A stretch of 12,142 nt of DNA from an uncultured Planctomycetaceae bacterium (GCA_903823545.1 CAIJTL010000973.1:1-12142); one strand, 5' to 3'; positions 1 through 7,991 are shown, numbered from the stretch's first letter. A program made the numbers and translations. Notes: generated by a model from the letters alone, not told the origin.

Positions 1-177
1 CGTGAGCCGTTCATGGCCGCTGCCAATCGGCTAGTCGTCGGTTCAATCGGTCCGACATGCTCGGAAGCTTTGCGCGAAGTGGGCCTTCGAGTTGATCTGG
101 AGCCCTCGCATCCGCACATGGGACATCTCGTGCGCGAATCACTGAATTTCGCGAACCAACAGCTCGCGAAATCTTGA
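1..177 (+). CDS. hemD: Uroporphyrinogen-III synthase, C-terminal fragment (5' end outside the window)
   Basis: An open frame enters from the left edge and stops at TGA 175-177, leaving 58 residues. The visible part contains a V-G-S-I-G-P-T-C-S-E-A-L motif followed by G-L-x-V-D-L-E-P-S-H-P-H-M-G-H-L-V. This is the typical end of HemD-family proteins: the SIGPxTSEAL loop lines the active-site cleft, and the last strand and helix carry the HPxMxxLV segment. The family cyclises hydroxymethylbilane to uroporphyrinogen III, the first macrocycle of haem and sirohaem synthesis, in the cytoplasm. The N-terminal domain and the start cannot be seen. The gene converges on the minus-strand gene ending at 244, with 66 bases between them and no obvious terminator. 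A HemD domain fused to another enzyme upstream cannot be excluded. Confidence 0.75.
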   Translation, partial: REPFMAAANRLVVGSIGPTCSEALREVGLRVDLEPSHPHMGHLVRESLNFANQQLAKS

Positions 178-243
178 GCCACGAGTTCAACCCTCATGAA
201 ATTCATTTGAAAGTTCGTCGTCGGCAAGGTGTTTCAAACAGGG

Positions 244-1311
244 CTATTTCCAATAGACCTTTTTGACAAACCAGACAGCAGCAGGGACGAAGGCAATCGG
301 GCATAGGAAGAAAAAGGGGAATGTCGGCCAGACGAATGGAAACACTACAAATTGATCGAGCAATACAGAGCCGATCGTCGCCCAACACATCAACAAGTAA
401 CCAATTTGGGTTTTGCTTGCTTGCTCTTCCGGTGTGAGCTGTGACCAATAACGCTTTGGTCCCTCTACGGCTTTTGCTTTTTGTTGTGGTGCGGCCTTTT
501 CCTCTTTCTTGGACTTCTTCGCATCGCCCTTTTTGGTGTCTGCTGGAGCGGCTTTCGTTTCTTTCTTCACGGCCACTGGGGTTTCGCGAGTTCCCGGCGG
601 GTAGTACTTTGAGATTGCTTGATTGATCGCCATCGGAGCGGCGAGGACCGCTCGCACGGGGAGATCAAATGACAGGCGAAGCTCCTGTTCCAAGTCGTGC
701 GTCAGTTCATCGACGCAGGCGACGAGGATGTAGTCCTCATCGACGAAGAGCGGAATGATCGAATTGCGCCGTACGGTCGCTCGTGAAACACGATCAAGCA
801 CTCCATCGTCTGGAATCGTTTCGCTGAGATCGACGTACGAAACCCCAAGCTCGACAGCGTAGGCACGAGTTGCGGTTTCAATGTCGGTCAGCTTCATTTG
901 CACGACCGCATCGCGAACAGTCAGCCCTCTCTTGTCAGCAAATTCTTTGACCTCTTTGACCTGTTGCTTCGTGAGCACTTCTTTCTCGGCCAAGACATTT
1001 TCGGTGAGGCGATTGCCTGTGTGCGATTTCTCTTCGGGGAACTCCCGGCCTTGGCTCTCATCGTACTCGCGCTTGCGCTCTGGGTCTGTCAGGCAGAGCA
1101 TGGCCTTCGCGAGTTCATTGAGCAGTTCTTGCGATTGCACCGAGTATTGACCGGTCGCGTATTTGCGGACATGCCCGTTGAGTTTCCGGTAGTTGCCTCG
1201 AATCTTTTCGGTGTCATCTTCAAATTGAACGAGTCGCAGCAACGTGTAGTGATCCGGCGGACGAGGTCCGTCGGGAATGCCGAGCCAATCTTTGTAGACG
1301 TCCAATGCCAC
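244..1311 (-). CDS. Membrane protein with J-like domain, GspE/MshE N-terminal domain and two C-terminal TM helices
   Basis: The product is about 355 residues. I chose the GTG at 1311 because GAGG lies six bases upstream and the protein then begins M-A-L-D-V-Y-K-D-W-L-G-I-P, as this domain usually does. An in-frame GTG at 1323 has no visible ribosome-binding site. Residues about 6-90 (numbered from 1323) resemble a J domain: HYTLLRL helix, then a helix-rich stretch ending L-x-D-P-E-R-K-R-E-Y-D. The HPD tripeptide needed to stimulate Hsp70 ATPase is absent; the loop reads HVRKYATG. Residues about 117-241 match the GspE/MshE N-terminal domain (ELGVSYVDLSE ... IIPLFVDEDYILVACVD ... YY), a fold that binds c-di-GMP or ATP in some members. 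A Lys/Ala-rich linker (about 250-290) leads to two hydrophobic segments (about 307-330 and 333-353). The protein is probably anchored by its C-terminus with the domains in the cytoplasm. It lies 101-113 bases downstream of the Hsp70-like gene on the same strand. The partnership is inferred. Confidence 0.85.
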   Translation of the reverse strand: MALDVYKDWLGIPDGPRPPDHYTLLRLVQFEDDTEKIRGNYRKLNGHVRKYATGQYSVQSQELLNELAKAMLCLTDPERKREYDESQGREFPEEKSHTGNRLTENVLAEKEVLTKQQVKEVKEFADKRGLTVRDAVVQMKLTDIETATRAYAVELGVSYVDLSETIPDDGVLDRVSRATVRRNSIIPLFVDEDYILVACVDELTHDLEQELRLSFDLPVRAVLAAPMAINQAISKYYPPGTRETPVAVKKETKAAPADTKKGDAKKSKKEEKAAPQQKAKAVEGPKRYWSQLTPEEQASKTQIGYLLMCWATIGSVLLDQFVVFPFVWPTFPFFFLCPIAFVPAAVWFVKKVYWK

Positions 1312-1362
1312 AGCAGACCTCACTCAACAATGCCGGACATTTCCGGCCTACAGATATGAGAA

Positions 1363-1395
1363 AGACTTCCGCAGCCATTAGCACTGCGGAAGTCT
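1363..1395 (-). terminator. Hairpin terminator after the Hsp70-like gene
   Basis: Two perfectly complementary 12-base arms (1363-1374 and 1384-1395; AGACTTCCGCAG on the plus strand) flank a 9-base loop. On the minus strand the hairpin is followed by TTTCTC, a short U-rich tail. It lies 30 bases beyond the Hsp70-like stop codon and before the J-like gene. It probably ends or attenuates the upstream transcript, so the J-like gene would be expressed at a lower level or from its own promoter. The tail is weak, so partial read-through is plausible. Confidence 0.65.
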
Positions 1396-1424
1396 GACAG
1401 AATTTCGATCGCTCAATCGTCCAA

Positions 1425-3005
1425 CTATTCGACTTGGTAATCCTTTGCCAACACCTCGAAGACGTCGACGTCCTTCGTTTGAAGTCCAGTCCGAATGATC
1501 TCCGTCGAGGCAGCCTTTTTGCTAGTCAATTCTATCGCCGAGCAACTAATACGTCCGCTGGAGTCATACGAGTAAGTGACCTCAACTGGTGAGCCAGCCG
1601 GTAGATTCAACGGCAACCCGGTGATGTAGAAGTCACCGATCTGTTCGCAGGCATCCGGATCAACGGCATCTCCTTCGAGTACCGTGACGTGAATGCGTTG
1701 TTGATTCATGCTGGTGGTCACGAACTTTTGTCGAACTTCAAACGGAATCGACGTGTTCTTCGGAATCATGATGTGGTTGATCTTCCGACTGCGGTTTTGC
1801 GGGTCGGTGATCTTCACGCCAAGAGAGTGCGAGTTGACGTCGCTCGTATGCACCGAGCGGAGGCGATTGATAACCGTCTTACCCATGCGGCTTTCGCCAC
1901 CGGTCGCTCGTGCCTCCAGAATTGCTGCGTGAATGGCGGCACCTTGAGCCACTGCTTCTTCTGGGACCACGTCTCTTGACGGTGGGCGACCGCAAACTTC
2001 GGTCAGCATTTTTTCGACGACCGGCATGTAGGTCGAACCACCGACGAGGATCAGGTCGTCAAGTCCGTTGATGCCTACGCCCGACTGTTGCAACACGAGT
2101 TCGGTCGTGTCACGCGTTCGTTGCAGCAGGTCAGCTGTCATGCGCTCGAAATCGCCGCGAGTAATCGCAACGGTCAGCGAGTTTCCTTTGCAGTAGATCG
2201 TGATCTGCGTTTGTGCCTTCGTCGACAATTCGCGTTTGGCCAATTCACAATCTTGGCTGAGTGACTGCAACGTTTCTGGATCTTCGCGAGGATCGACTTT
2301 GAACTTCGTTTGGAACTGCATCGAAACGTGATCGACCAGACGGCGCGTCCAGTCGAGGCCACCGAGCATCACGTCACCGTCGGTGGCGAGAACTCGGAAG
2401 TGAGTCGGTGTGTAACGAACAACGGTCACGTCGAACGTTCCACCGCCCAAGTCATACACCATCACCGAACGTTCGGTCTGAGCCAAATCGGTCCGGCCCA
2501 ATTCGCCTTTCATCCAGGCGTATGCCAGAGTGGCTGCCGTCGGTTCGTTGATGATGTCGATGACATTCAGTCCCGCGATTCGGCCAGCGTCTTGAGTCGC
2601 CTTACGTCGAACGTCGTTGAAGTAATACGGAACGGTAATGACAGCGTTCGCAATCGGACCGACTTGAGTCTCAGCGTCCTGCTTGAGCTTCTTCATGATG
2701 AGCGCGGAGATAAATTCCGGCGTCAACTTCTTCCCTTGGTAGACAACGAAATAATTCTTGTTACCCATTTCGCGTTTGATGGCTTCGATCACATGCGACG
2801 GGTCTTCCATCGCAATTCGCTCGAAGGATGGCCCAACCATGACCTTGCCATCTTCGCCAAGCAACACCACTGACGGCGTGATTGTCTTGCCATCAGCGTT
2901 GTTCAACGCCAGTGGATGCCCTTCTTTGTTGAGCTGGGCAATTGTCGAATAGGTGGTTCCGAGGTCGATACCGACCGTCGCTCCGGGCATCATTTTCAAT
3001 GACAT
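1425..3005 (-). CDS. Lidless Hsp70 (DnaK-family) chaperone paralogue
   Basis: The product has 526 residues, against about 610-640 for a normal DnaK. The ATPase domain is complete: phosphate-1 loop GIDLGTTYS (12-20), INEPTAATLAYA (152-163), phosphate-2 DLGGGTFDV (185-193) and adenosine motif LVGGSTYMP (320-328). The usual hydrophobic interdomain linker (VLLLDVTPLSLG in DnaK) is replaced by a polar stretch, SVHTSDVNSHSLG (384-396). A beta-type substrate-binding domain follows (about 397-492; MIPKNTSIPFEV, VTVLEGD, FYITGLP). The helical lid, normally over 100 residues, is cut to about 30. ATG start with AAGGG about nine bases upstream. No grpE or standard dnaJ is adjacent; the next gene downstream is the J-like membrane protein. 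It probably binds ATP and a peptide partner, but fast-exchanging or specialised rather than a general folding chaperone. Not the housekeeping DnaK. Confidence 0.92.
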   Translation of the reverse strand: MSLKMMPGATVGIDLGTTYSTIAQLNKEGHPLALNNADGKTITPSVVLLGEDGKVMVGPSFERIAMEDPSHVIEAIKREMGNKNYFVVYQGKKLTPEFISALIMKKLKQDAETQVGPIANAVITVPYYFNDVRRKATQDAGRIAGLNVIDIINEPTAATLAYAWMKGELGRTDLAQTERSVMVYDLGGGTFDVTVVRYTPTHFRVLATDGDVMLGGLDWTRRLVDHVSMQFQTKFKVDPREDPETLQSLSQDCELAKRELSTKAQTQITIYCKGNSLTVAITRGDFERMTADLLQRTRDTTELVLQQSGVGINGLDDLILVGGSTYMPVVEKMLTEVCGRPPSRDVVPEEAVAQGAAIHAAILEARATGGESRMGKTVINRLRSVHTSDVNSHSLGVKITDPQNRSRKINHIMIPKNTSIPFEVRQKFVTTSMNQQRIHVTVLEGDAVDPDACEQIGDFYITGLPLNLPAGSPVEVTYSYDSSGRISCSAIELTSKKAASTEIIRTGLQTKDVDVFEVLAKDYQVE

Positions 3006-3443
3006 AGTTCGACCCTTGAGGTGAATTCAGAGTTAGCAAAAGACCGATTGGTCGCAGACGTTTGTGTCGCCAGAACTGCCGTGTTCGCTCTCAGAAATCC
3101 ATTCGTCCCCGCGAAACGCCCGAAAGGGTGCGGCATTCTGACGGTCGCAACTCAGTGAATCAAGCGCGTGATCGCCTGAGTCCTGTATGGAAACTGTGAA
3201 GAAGTCGATCACGACGGTCGTTGGCGGCGTTGCCGAAATGCCACTTGGCGATGTTGCTGTTTTGAAACAATTCGCTTGATTGAGGGCTAGCCCTCCAACA
3301 ATGCGTCATACTACCGAGTTTGCGTCGGTGGCTCGCAGGTTGTTGCACTACGGTGCTTATGGGCGTGGAGTCGCACAAAAGCCTGAAGCCATCGAGGAAA
3401 GCTCGATGGCTTCATTGATTTCACCCGCGTCACGGTACAGTGC
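3006..3443. other. Intergenic region with clustered inverted repeats; no convincing gene
   Basis: This gap lies between the divergent Hsp70-like and acetyltransferase genes, so it should hold both promoters, though I cannot name a convincing -35/-10 pair for either. It contains several inverted repeats. AATCAAGCG at 3158-3166 pairs with 3273-3281. CGTGATCG at 3167-3174 pairs with 3206-3213 and abuts the first arm. GAGGGCTAGCCCTC is a self-complementary 14-mer at 3282-3295. A strong hairpin lies at 3384-3414. Short open frames here lack ribosome-binding sites and family resemblance. A structured RNA or leader is possible. Confidence 0.5.
3384..3414 (+). other. Strong 13-bp hairpin in the acetyltransferase leader
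   Basis: TGAAGCCATCGAG (3384-3396) and its exact complement (3402-3414) flank the 5-base loop GAAAG. On the plus strand it is followed by TTGATTTC. On the minus strand it is followed by GGCTTTTG. It sits 47 bases before the ATG at 3462. It could be a leader structure for that gene or a terminator for a transcript from within the gap. No upstream coding gene on either strand needs a terminator here. Confidence 0.55.
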
Positions 3444-3461
3444 TTGCAACCGACGTTGGCC

Positions 3462-4574
3462 ATGATCAGCGTTCAAGAGCTTCATGACGTACGGCGGCCT
3501 AGCGAACTTCGGCATTTGTGGCATTCGCTCTGGAGACGGACTCCGCGAGCCACGTTCCGCCAGTCGCCGGAGTTCCTCGAACAACAACCGATATCAGTTG
3601 GGCAACGCTGGCGAATGTTTTTGGTTTCGGCCTGGAATCGCCCAATCGGCATTGTGCCATTTATCCAGCGAACGGACCGGCGATCGCTCGGTGAAGTGAG
3701 TGTGTTATCGGCCTCGAACTCCGAGTGGGGGTTGTTTCCAGGACCTGTCGGCCCCCATTCTTCAACCTCCTTCAGCGCTGTCGTTCGTCATCTGGTCGAG
3801 CGAGACGATTCGTGGGACTCGCTTGAGCTACCAGAAGTTGTCGCCGCGAATAAAACACCTTGCCGAATATCGAACTCAATCAACTCAGGCGGTCTCACGG
3901 CGTTTCGTCGAACCGATCGACGGTTGATTGGCTTCGAGCTGCCGAACACATGGAGCCAATTTTGGGCAGGTCGAGATTCCGCGTCGCGATCACGATGGCG
4001 AGAGCTCGATCAATTGTCTCACGGAGGTGTAGTTCAGTTGATTCGCTTCCGTCCTAATGGCACACAGTCAGGAGAAACGGACCGTGATTGGTCGCTGCTC
4101 AACATGGCTGGATCGCTGATTCGTCAGCAGGCGAATGAATCGCTCGTCCAACAAGCACAAGCTCGATTCAAACGGCTTCACGAAATGCACGGGGCTTTGG
4201 TTGATGAAGGTTGTGCAGACATTGTCGTGCTATTGCTCGATTCAATGCCGATCGGGTTTGCATACAACATTCATTGCCGTATGCGGGTAGAAACGCTGCA
4301 AATGTTGGTTGATCCCAGCGTCCCGGGAGCGGCTGACCTGTTGATCGCTCACATGTTTCAGGACGAGATCGCTCGCGGAGATTCGTGGCACGTGTTTCTT
4401 CCAACAAGCGTGACCGGTGTTGTTGCCGATTGGTCCATGTGGCAAGGAGCGACTCTTCGCGAAACGCTCGTCACTCATTACCGACGTGCTGATACACGCT
4501 CTCGTCTACTTCGTTGGCTTGATGGCGGCCAACCGATACGGCACGAGCGTGCGAAGCACTCAACTCAATGTTGA
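3462..4574 (+). CDS. GNAT/CelD-BcsL-like acetyltransferase
   Basis: The product is about 370 residues from the ATG at 3462. A TTG at 3444 would add six residues; neither start has a good Shine-Dalgarno. The layout resembles the two-lobed CelD/BcsL group of GNAT acyltransferases. The N-terminal lobe has a WRMFLVSAWNRPIGIVPF strand pair (about 56-73, numbered from 3444). The C-terminal lobe has F-K-R-L-H-E-M-H-G, VVLLLDSMPIGFAYNIHC (about 261-278), then LVDPSVPGAADLLIAHMFQDEI (about 288-309). These correspond to the acyl-CoA-binding beta strands and the spG-x-LL-x-x-x-x-I segment of the family. Members often modify polysaccharides or are distant relatives of FemAB aminoacyltransferases. No signal peptide or membrane segment is seen, so it is probably cytoplasmic. 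The substrate is unknown. It stands alone on the plus strand and converges on the exported-protein gene. The family call is by pattern only. Confidence 0.7.
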   Translation: MISVQELHDVRRPSELRHLWHSLWRRTPRATFRQSPEFLEQQPISVGQRWRMFLVSAWNRPIGIVPFIQRTDRRSLGEVSVLSASNSEWGLFPGPVGPHSSTSFSAVVRHLVERDDSWDSLELPEVVAANKTPCRISNSINSGGLTAFRRTDRRLIGFELPNTWSQFWAGRDSASRSRWRELDQLSHGGVVQLIRFRPNGTQSGETDRDWSLLNMAGSLIRQQANESLVQQAQARFKRLHEMHGALVDEGCADIVVLLLDSMPIGFAYNIHCRMRVETLQMLVDPSVPGAADLLIAHMFQDEIARGDSWHVFLPTSVTGVVADWSMWQGATLRETLVTHYRRADTRSRLLRWLDGGQPIRHERAKHSTQC

Positions 4575-4634
4575 GCGACCGTCCAATGGCAGAGCCAACT
4601 GCAGGAAGAACTGGCTTTCGTCGGTGGAAGCGAC

Positions 4635-6434
4635 TTACTTCAAGTTTTCGTTGCTGAACTTAGCGATCGCCGAACCAATGAAACGCAAGATCCCCTCGTC
4701 GAAGCGTGTCGTACCAGTGACTTTGCCGTCCTTTGCTTCGAGCTTTGTTTCCCAGGTATCCTTACCTGGCTTGAACGCTTCGAGAGCTAATTTGCGTACT
4801 GCTTCGCGGTCTCTTTTTGCTTTCGCGGCAGCCGCTTCTTCGTCGGTCAACTTCTTGGCGGGATCCTTCTTGGTCGTATCGGCGGCATCGCGTCGACCAC
4901 TTCGAGCGTCGAGGAACTCGATCCACGGGCTCGCTTTGACATAAACCGTCAGGAAGTTACTCGCGTCACCGCCGCTCCCTTTGCCAACGACCTCAATCGC
5001 CGCTTTGAGCTGTTCGAGTGACTTGCTGCCGATTGCAACCCACCAAGCTGTTGGTCCAGTGGCGACATAAAGGACCGCGTCCTTCCCAAAAGCCTCTTCC
5101 AAATCAGCATCGGCAACAGGCATCGTGATGGAGTGGATCGAGACTTCGCCGACTTTCTCGATATCGAGTTGTAGCTTCGCGTCCGACTGCATTTTCGGAA
5201 TCAGTTCGAGAATCGCTTTGAGGTCGTTGCCGTTTGGCGACTTGATGCCGAAGACCAGGTTGATCTTCTCGTTGGCCGCTTGAGACACCTCAATCATTCC
5301 CTCGACCGCACCCGCATTAACGCCCGTTTGCAGCATGTCAAACCAGAGATTGGCTGCGGCTTTTGTCGCCTCTTTCCACTCGTCCGACTTGTCTTTCGCT
5401 GAGTCGATCGACTTTGAGGCACTCGCACGTGCCAGCACGATTGCTCCGATCGTGTGGGTCTTACGCATCTCGTCCAACGGGAAATTAAGTCGCCCGCTGA
5501 GCATCGCGTCGGCAGAGCGTGGTAAGCTCGAAAACATTCCTGGAGTTTGTCCCAAGAGCTTAGCGCTGGTTTCGAGCGGCGTCCCCGCAATCGCAGACAA
5601 CTCAAAGTCGAGCCGCGCTTCTCGCTTAGCAGAATCGGTCGTCCAACCCAAAACCAACTCAGCAGACTCGGCAATGAATCGTTCGAGTTCATCGAGGTTG
5701 TGAGTCAGCGTACCCTTGCGCAATTCAAAAGTCTCAGGAGACTCGTCTGCTTGTTGCTTAAGCCCGGCGGTCAAATTGTCTTTGACCTTTTGAAAATCCT
5801 TCTTGCGAGCTTCCTGATCGGCTGCTGCTTGCTTTTCATTTTTGACGATGAGTCCCCAGTCGAACTTTTTCGCGAGCAGTGCGGCAACCGCTTTACCCTT
5901 GGTTGGATCTGTCAGATTGGCTGGTAAGCTGTTCCTGGAACTCGCAATCGAACCGTAGCTGATCGGCGCACTCAGAACTCGCATGAACCCGTTGTAGACC
6001 GCTTGCGGATCAACCTTGTCGCCACCGCCCAGTTGAAACAGCCCTGCTGCGAGCCGCTTGCTCTTGATGCCGAAGCCTTCCAAGTTTGCGAGAAATTTTT
6101 GGCCTAGCGGCTTGCCAGGGGGGTCTTTGAGCGGAAAGTGCGTCCGTATCTCAGAGCCAGTCGAATTCAAAATCACATCGACGATGACCGGCTTCGCCGG
6201 ATCCGTTCCATCCATGAACGTGTCGAGCACTTGCTTGAGCAGCTTCCAGCCGTTGGCTCCGTTAGGAGCTAGCTCTGTCAGGAACTTCAGGTCAGCAACT
6301 AGCTCTTCACCAGAAAGCAACGCGCTATGAATTTGAGGGGCGTGTGGTGGCGGTGCTTGCTGGGCGAAAGTGGGTCCAGAGGCAAATACCAAAGCACAAC
6401 AAAACGCCATCGCAGTTCGGCGAATAGTCTTCAC
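4635..6434 (-). CDS. Exported protein of unknown function
   Basis: The product has 599 residues and starts at GTG 6434, with GGAAGGAG about eight bases upstream. An Arg-containing n-region and hydrophobic core are followed by TFA-QQ, a good signal peptidase I site after residue 24. The mature part has no cysteine I can see, so it is not an obvious lipoprotein and lacks disulfides. It has a Pro-rich start (27-33), mixed alpha/beta sequence, a charged probably coiled segment (about 198-260) and a Lys/Ala/Glu-rich segment (about 515-555). No transmembrane span follows the signal peptide. Repeated motifs such as ELVADLKFLTEL and LLGWTT-like strands suggest an extracytoplasmic domain, but I recognise no catalytic motif. 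It lies 200 bases downstream of fabF on the same strand, so it may be a separate transcript. I would call it a planctomycete-type hypothetical protein. Confidence 0.8.
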   Translation of the reverse strand: MKTIRRTAMAFCCALVFASGPTFAQQAPPPHAPQIHSALLSGEELVADLKFLTELAPNGANGWKLLKQVLDTFMDGTDPAKPVIVDVILNSTGSEIRTHFPLKDPPGKPLGQKFLANLEGFGIKSKRLAAGLFQLGGGDKVDPQAVYNGFMRVLSAPISYGSIASSRNSLPANLTDPTKGKAVAALLAKKFDWGLIVKNEKQAAADQEARKKDFQKVKDNLTAGLKQQADESPETFELRKGTLTHNLDELERFIAESAELVLGWTTDSAKREARLDFELSAIAGTPLETSAKLLGQTPGMFSSLPRSADAMLSGRLNFPLDEMRKTHTIGAIVLARASASKSIDSAKDKSDEWKEATKAAANLWFDMLQTGVNAGAVEGMIEVSQAANEKINLVFGIKSPNGNDLKAILELIPKMQSDAKLQLDIEKVGEVSIHSITMPVADADLEEAFGKDAVLYVATGPTAWWVAIGSKSLEQLKAAIEVVGKGSGGDASNFLTVYVKASPWIEFLDARSGRRDAADTTKKDPAKKLTDEEAAAAKAKRDREAVRKLALEAFKPGKDTWETKLEAKDGKVTGTTRFDEGILRFIGSAIAKFSNENLK

Positions 6435-6634
6435 AGGCAGGCTCCTTCCAACGGCTAATCAAAATGGCCTTTGAGTGTTCCGGAAATTTCCTCAACGAGG
6501 CCAATTTGGCCACACGTCTCTACCGGCCGCTCGCAGGGGCTTGCTGGTCGTATTCTTTACTCAGGCAGCAAGCGGGCAGAATTGTAGGAGGATTGTTTCA
6601 CTTGGGACAAGATGGGTGAGATGCATTGCACTGA

Positions 6635-7879
6635 TTACGTGGCACGTGACAACACCAAGCACGCATTGTGGCCGCCAAATCCAAAGCTGTTCTTAAGAAT
6701 GCGTCGGATTTCAGTTGGACGTGCTTCGTGAGGCACGTAATCCAAATCGCAGTCTTCATCGGGGTTATCAAGGTTGATTGTTGGTGGCGCAACTTGATTT
6801 TGCAGCGCCAAACTCGAAGCAACCACCTCTACTCCGCCAGAGGCTCCTAGCAAGTGGCCAAGTTGGCTCTTGATGCTTGACACAAATATGCGTTTTGAGT
6901 GTTCGCCAAACACGGTCTTAATCGCAACCGTTTCCGCCTTGTCGCCTAGCGGTGTGCTAGTTCCGTGGGCGTTGACGTAGTCGATGTCGTCCGGATTGAT
7001 CTTTGCATCACGAATCGCAGCTTGCATCGCACGAGCCGCTCCACGCCCTTCGGGGTCAGGGGCTGTCATGTGGCTACCATCGGCCGACATGCCATAGCCG
7101 ATTATCTCAGCGATGATGTGAGCACCGCGGTTCTTGGCGCGCTCGTATTCTTCAAGCACCAAGATGCCTGCGCCTTCCGCCATGACAAATCCATCACGAT
7201 CGCGATCCCAAGGCCGGCTTGCACGCTCGGGTTCTTCGTTTCGCGTCGACAGCGCGGCCATTCGCGAAAAGCCAGATAGTCCCATCGGTGTGATGGCTGC
7301 TTCGCTTCCGCCGGTGACCATGACATCTGCCATGTCATGCTGAATAAGTCGGAAGGCATCGCCAATCGCGTTCGTGGCCGAAGCGCACGCCGTTGCGACA
7401 GCGCTATTCGGTCCCTTCAATTGCCAATGCACGGAGATATTCCCGCTCGCGGCGTTGACCATGAGCTTCGGGATCATAAACGGCGAAACACGAGACGGAC
7501 CGCGGTCGAACAATTCCGCGTGCTGTTGCTCAATCTCTTGCAGGCCACCAATTCCGCTTCCAACGAGGACGCCATTGCGGAATGGGTCACCTGTTCGAAA
7601 ATCGATTCCAGATTGTCGGATCGCTTTGCTCGCAGCGCCCATCGCAAATTGAACAAAGCGGTCGAATCGCTTGATGTCCTTTGCTGCGATCTCCAGATGA
7701 TCTTGGAGGTTGTAATCCTTGATCTCACCAGCAAATCGGACTTTGAAGTCCGAACAATCAAACCGACCGATCGGTCCTACGCCACTTTTTCCAGCGCAGA
7801 TGCGATCCCAAAACTCAGCGACTTCACACCCTAAAGAGGTGACGACGCCAAGGCCGGTGACAACAACTCGTCGACTCAT
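6635..7879 (-). CDS. fabF: Beta-ketoacyl-ACP synthase II
   Basis: The product has 414 residues, the usual length (E. coli FabF has 413). I start it at ATG 7879 (MSRRVVVTGLGVVTSLG), with AAAGAG about eight bases upstream. The frame is open to 7990, but those 37 residues have no family counterpart. The thiolase-fold catalytic set is complete: Cys165 in ATACASATNAIGDA, His305 in NAHGTSTPLGD, Lys337 and His342 in KSQLGHLLGASGG, and the glycine-rich end NSFGFGGHN. It condenses malonyl-ACP with acyl-ACP, releasing CO2, in the elongation steps of type II fatty acid synthesis in the cytoplasm, and sets chain length and unsaturation in many bacteria. It lies 146 bases downstream of acpP, the normal order, and is the last gene of the cluster. 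Confidence 0.97.
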   Translation of the reverse strand: MSRRVVVTGLGVVTSLGCEVAEFWDRICAGKSGVGPIGRFDCSDFKVRFAGEIKDYNLQDHLEIAAKDIKRFDRFVQFAMGAASKAIRQSGIDFRTGDPFRNGVLVGSGIGGLQEIEQQHAELFDRGPSRVSPFMIPKLMVNAASGNISVHWQLKGPNSAVATACASATNAIGDAFRLIQHDMADVMVTGGSEAAITPMGLSGFSRMAALSTRNEEPERASRPWDRDRDGFVMAEGAGILVLEEYERAKNRGAHIIAEIIGYGMSADGSHMTAPDPEGRGAARAMQAAIRDAKINPDDIDYVNAHGTSTPLGDKAETVAIKTVFGEHSKRIFVSSIKSQLGHLLGASGGVEVVASSLALQNQVAPPTINLDNPDEDCDLDYVPHEARPTEIRRILKNSFGFGGHNACLVLSRAT

Positions 7880-7961
7880 CCGTGTGCTCTTTGTGCCGCA
7901 AGTAGGGGAGGGCGGCCGCGCGAACGCGCTTGCGTAGGAGTTAGAACGCTCATTCAACCAG

Positions 7962-7991
7962 TGTGGCTCATGGTTCAAACCATGAGCCACA
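7962..7991 (-). other. Perfect 14-bp inverted repeat between acpP and fabF
   Basis: Arms TGTGGCTCATGGTT (7962-7975) and its exact complement (7978-7991) are separated by only two bases. Transcribed from either strand it would form a very stable hairpin. No U-run follows on the minus strand, so it is not a standard intrinsic terminator. It lies 34 bases past the acpP stop. It may protect the acpP transcript 3' end, mark a processing site that lets acpP exceed fabF, or be a member of a dispersed palindromic repeat family. Confidence 0.7.

Noticed and set aside
2310..2873. Plus-strand open frame of 187 codons inside the Hsp70-like gene
   Set aside because: It is an antisense shadow of a strongly conserved coding region.
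3006..3060. GAGTTAGCA near the Hsp70 start, considered as a CIRCE heat-shock operator
   Set aside because: The TTAGCACTC-N9-GAGTGCTAA dyad is not present; only a partial half-site resemblance.
3160..3378. Minus-strand open frame of 72 codons in the Hsp70/acetyltransferase gap
   Set aside because: No ribosome-binding site or family resemblance, and the residue mix looks random.
6499..6511. GGCCAA-T-TTGGCC palindrome downstream of fabF, considered as a terminator
   Set aside because: One-base loop, no U-run after it, and about 120 bases past the fabF stop; too weak to call.
7972..7981. GGTTCAAACC resembling a tRNA T-loop
   Set aside because: It is the centre of the perfect palindrome; no acceptor, D or anticodon arm surrounds it.
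7880..7990. In-frame extension of fabF upstream to 7990
   Set aside because: The added residues match no FabF N-terminus, part is encoded by the palindrome, and the ATG at 7879 has a ribosome-binding site and gives the standard length.
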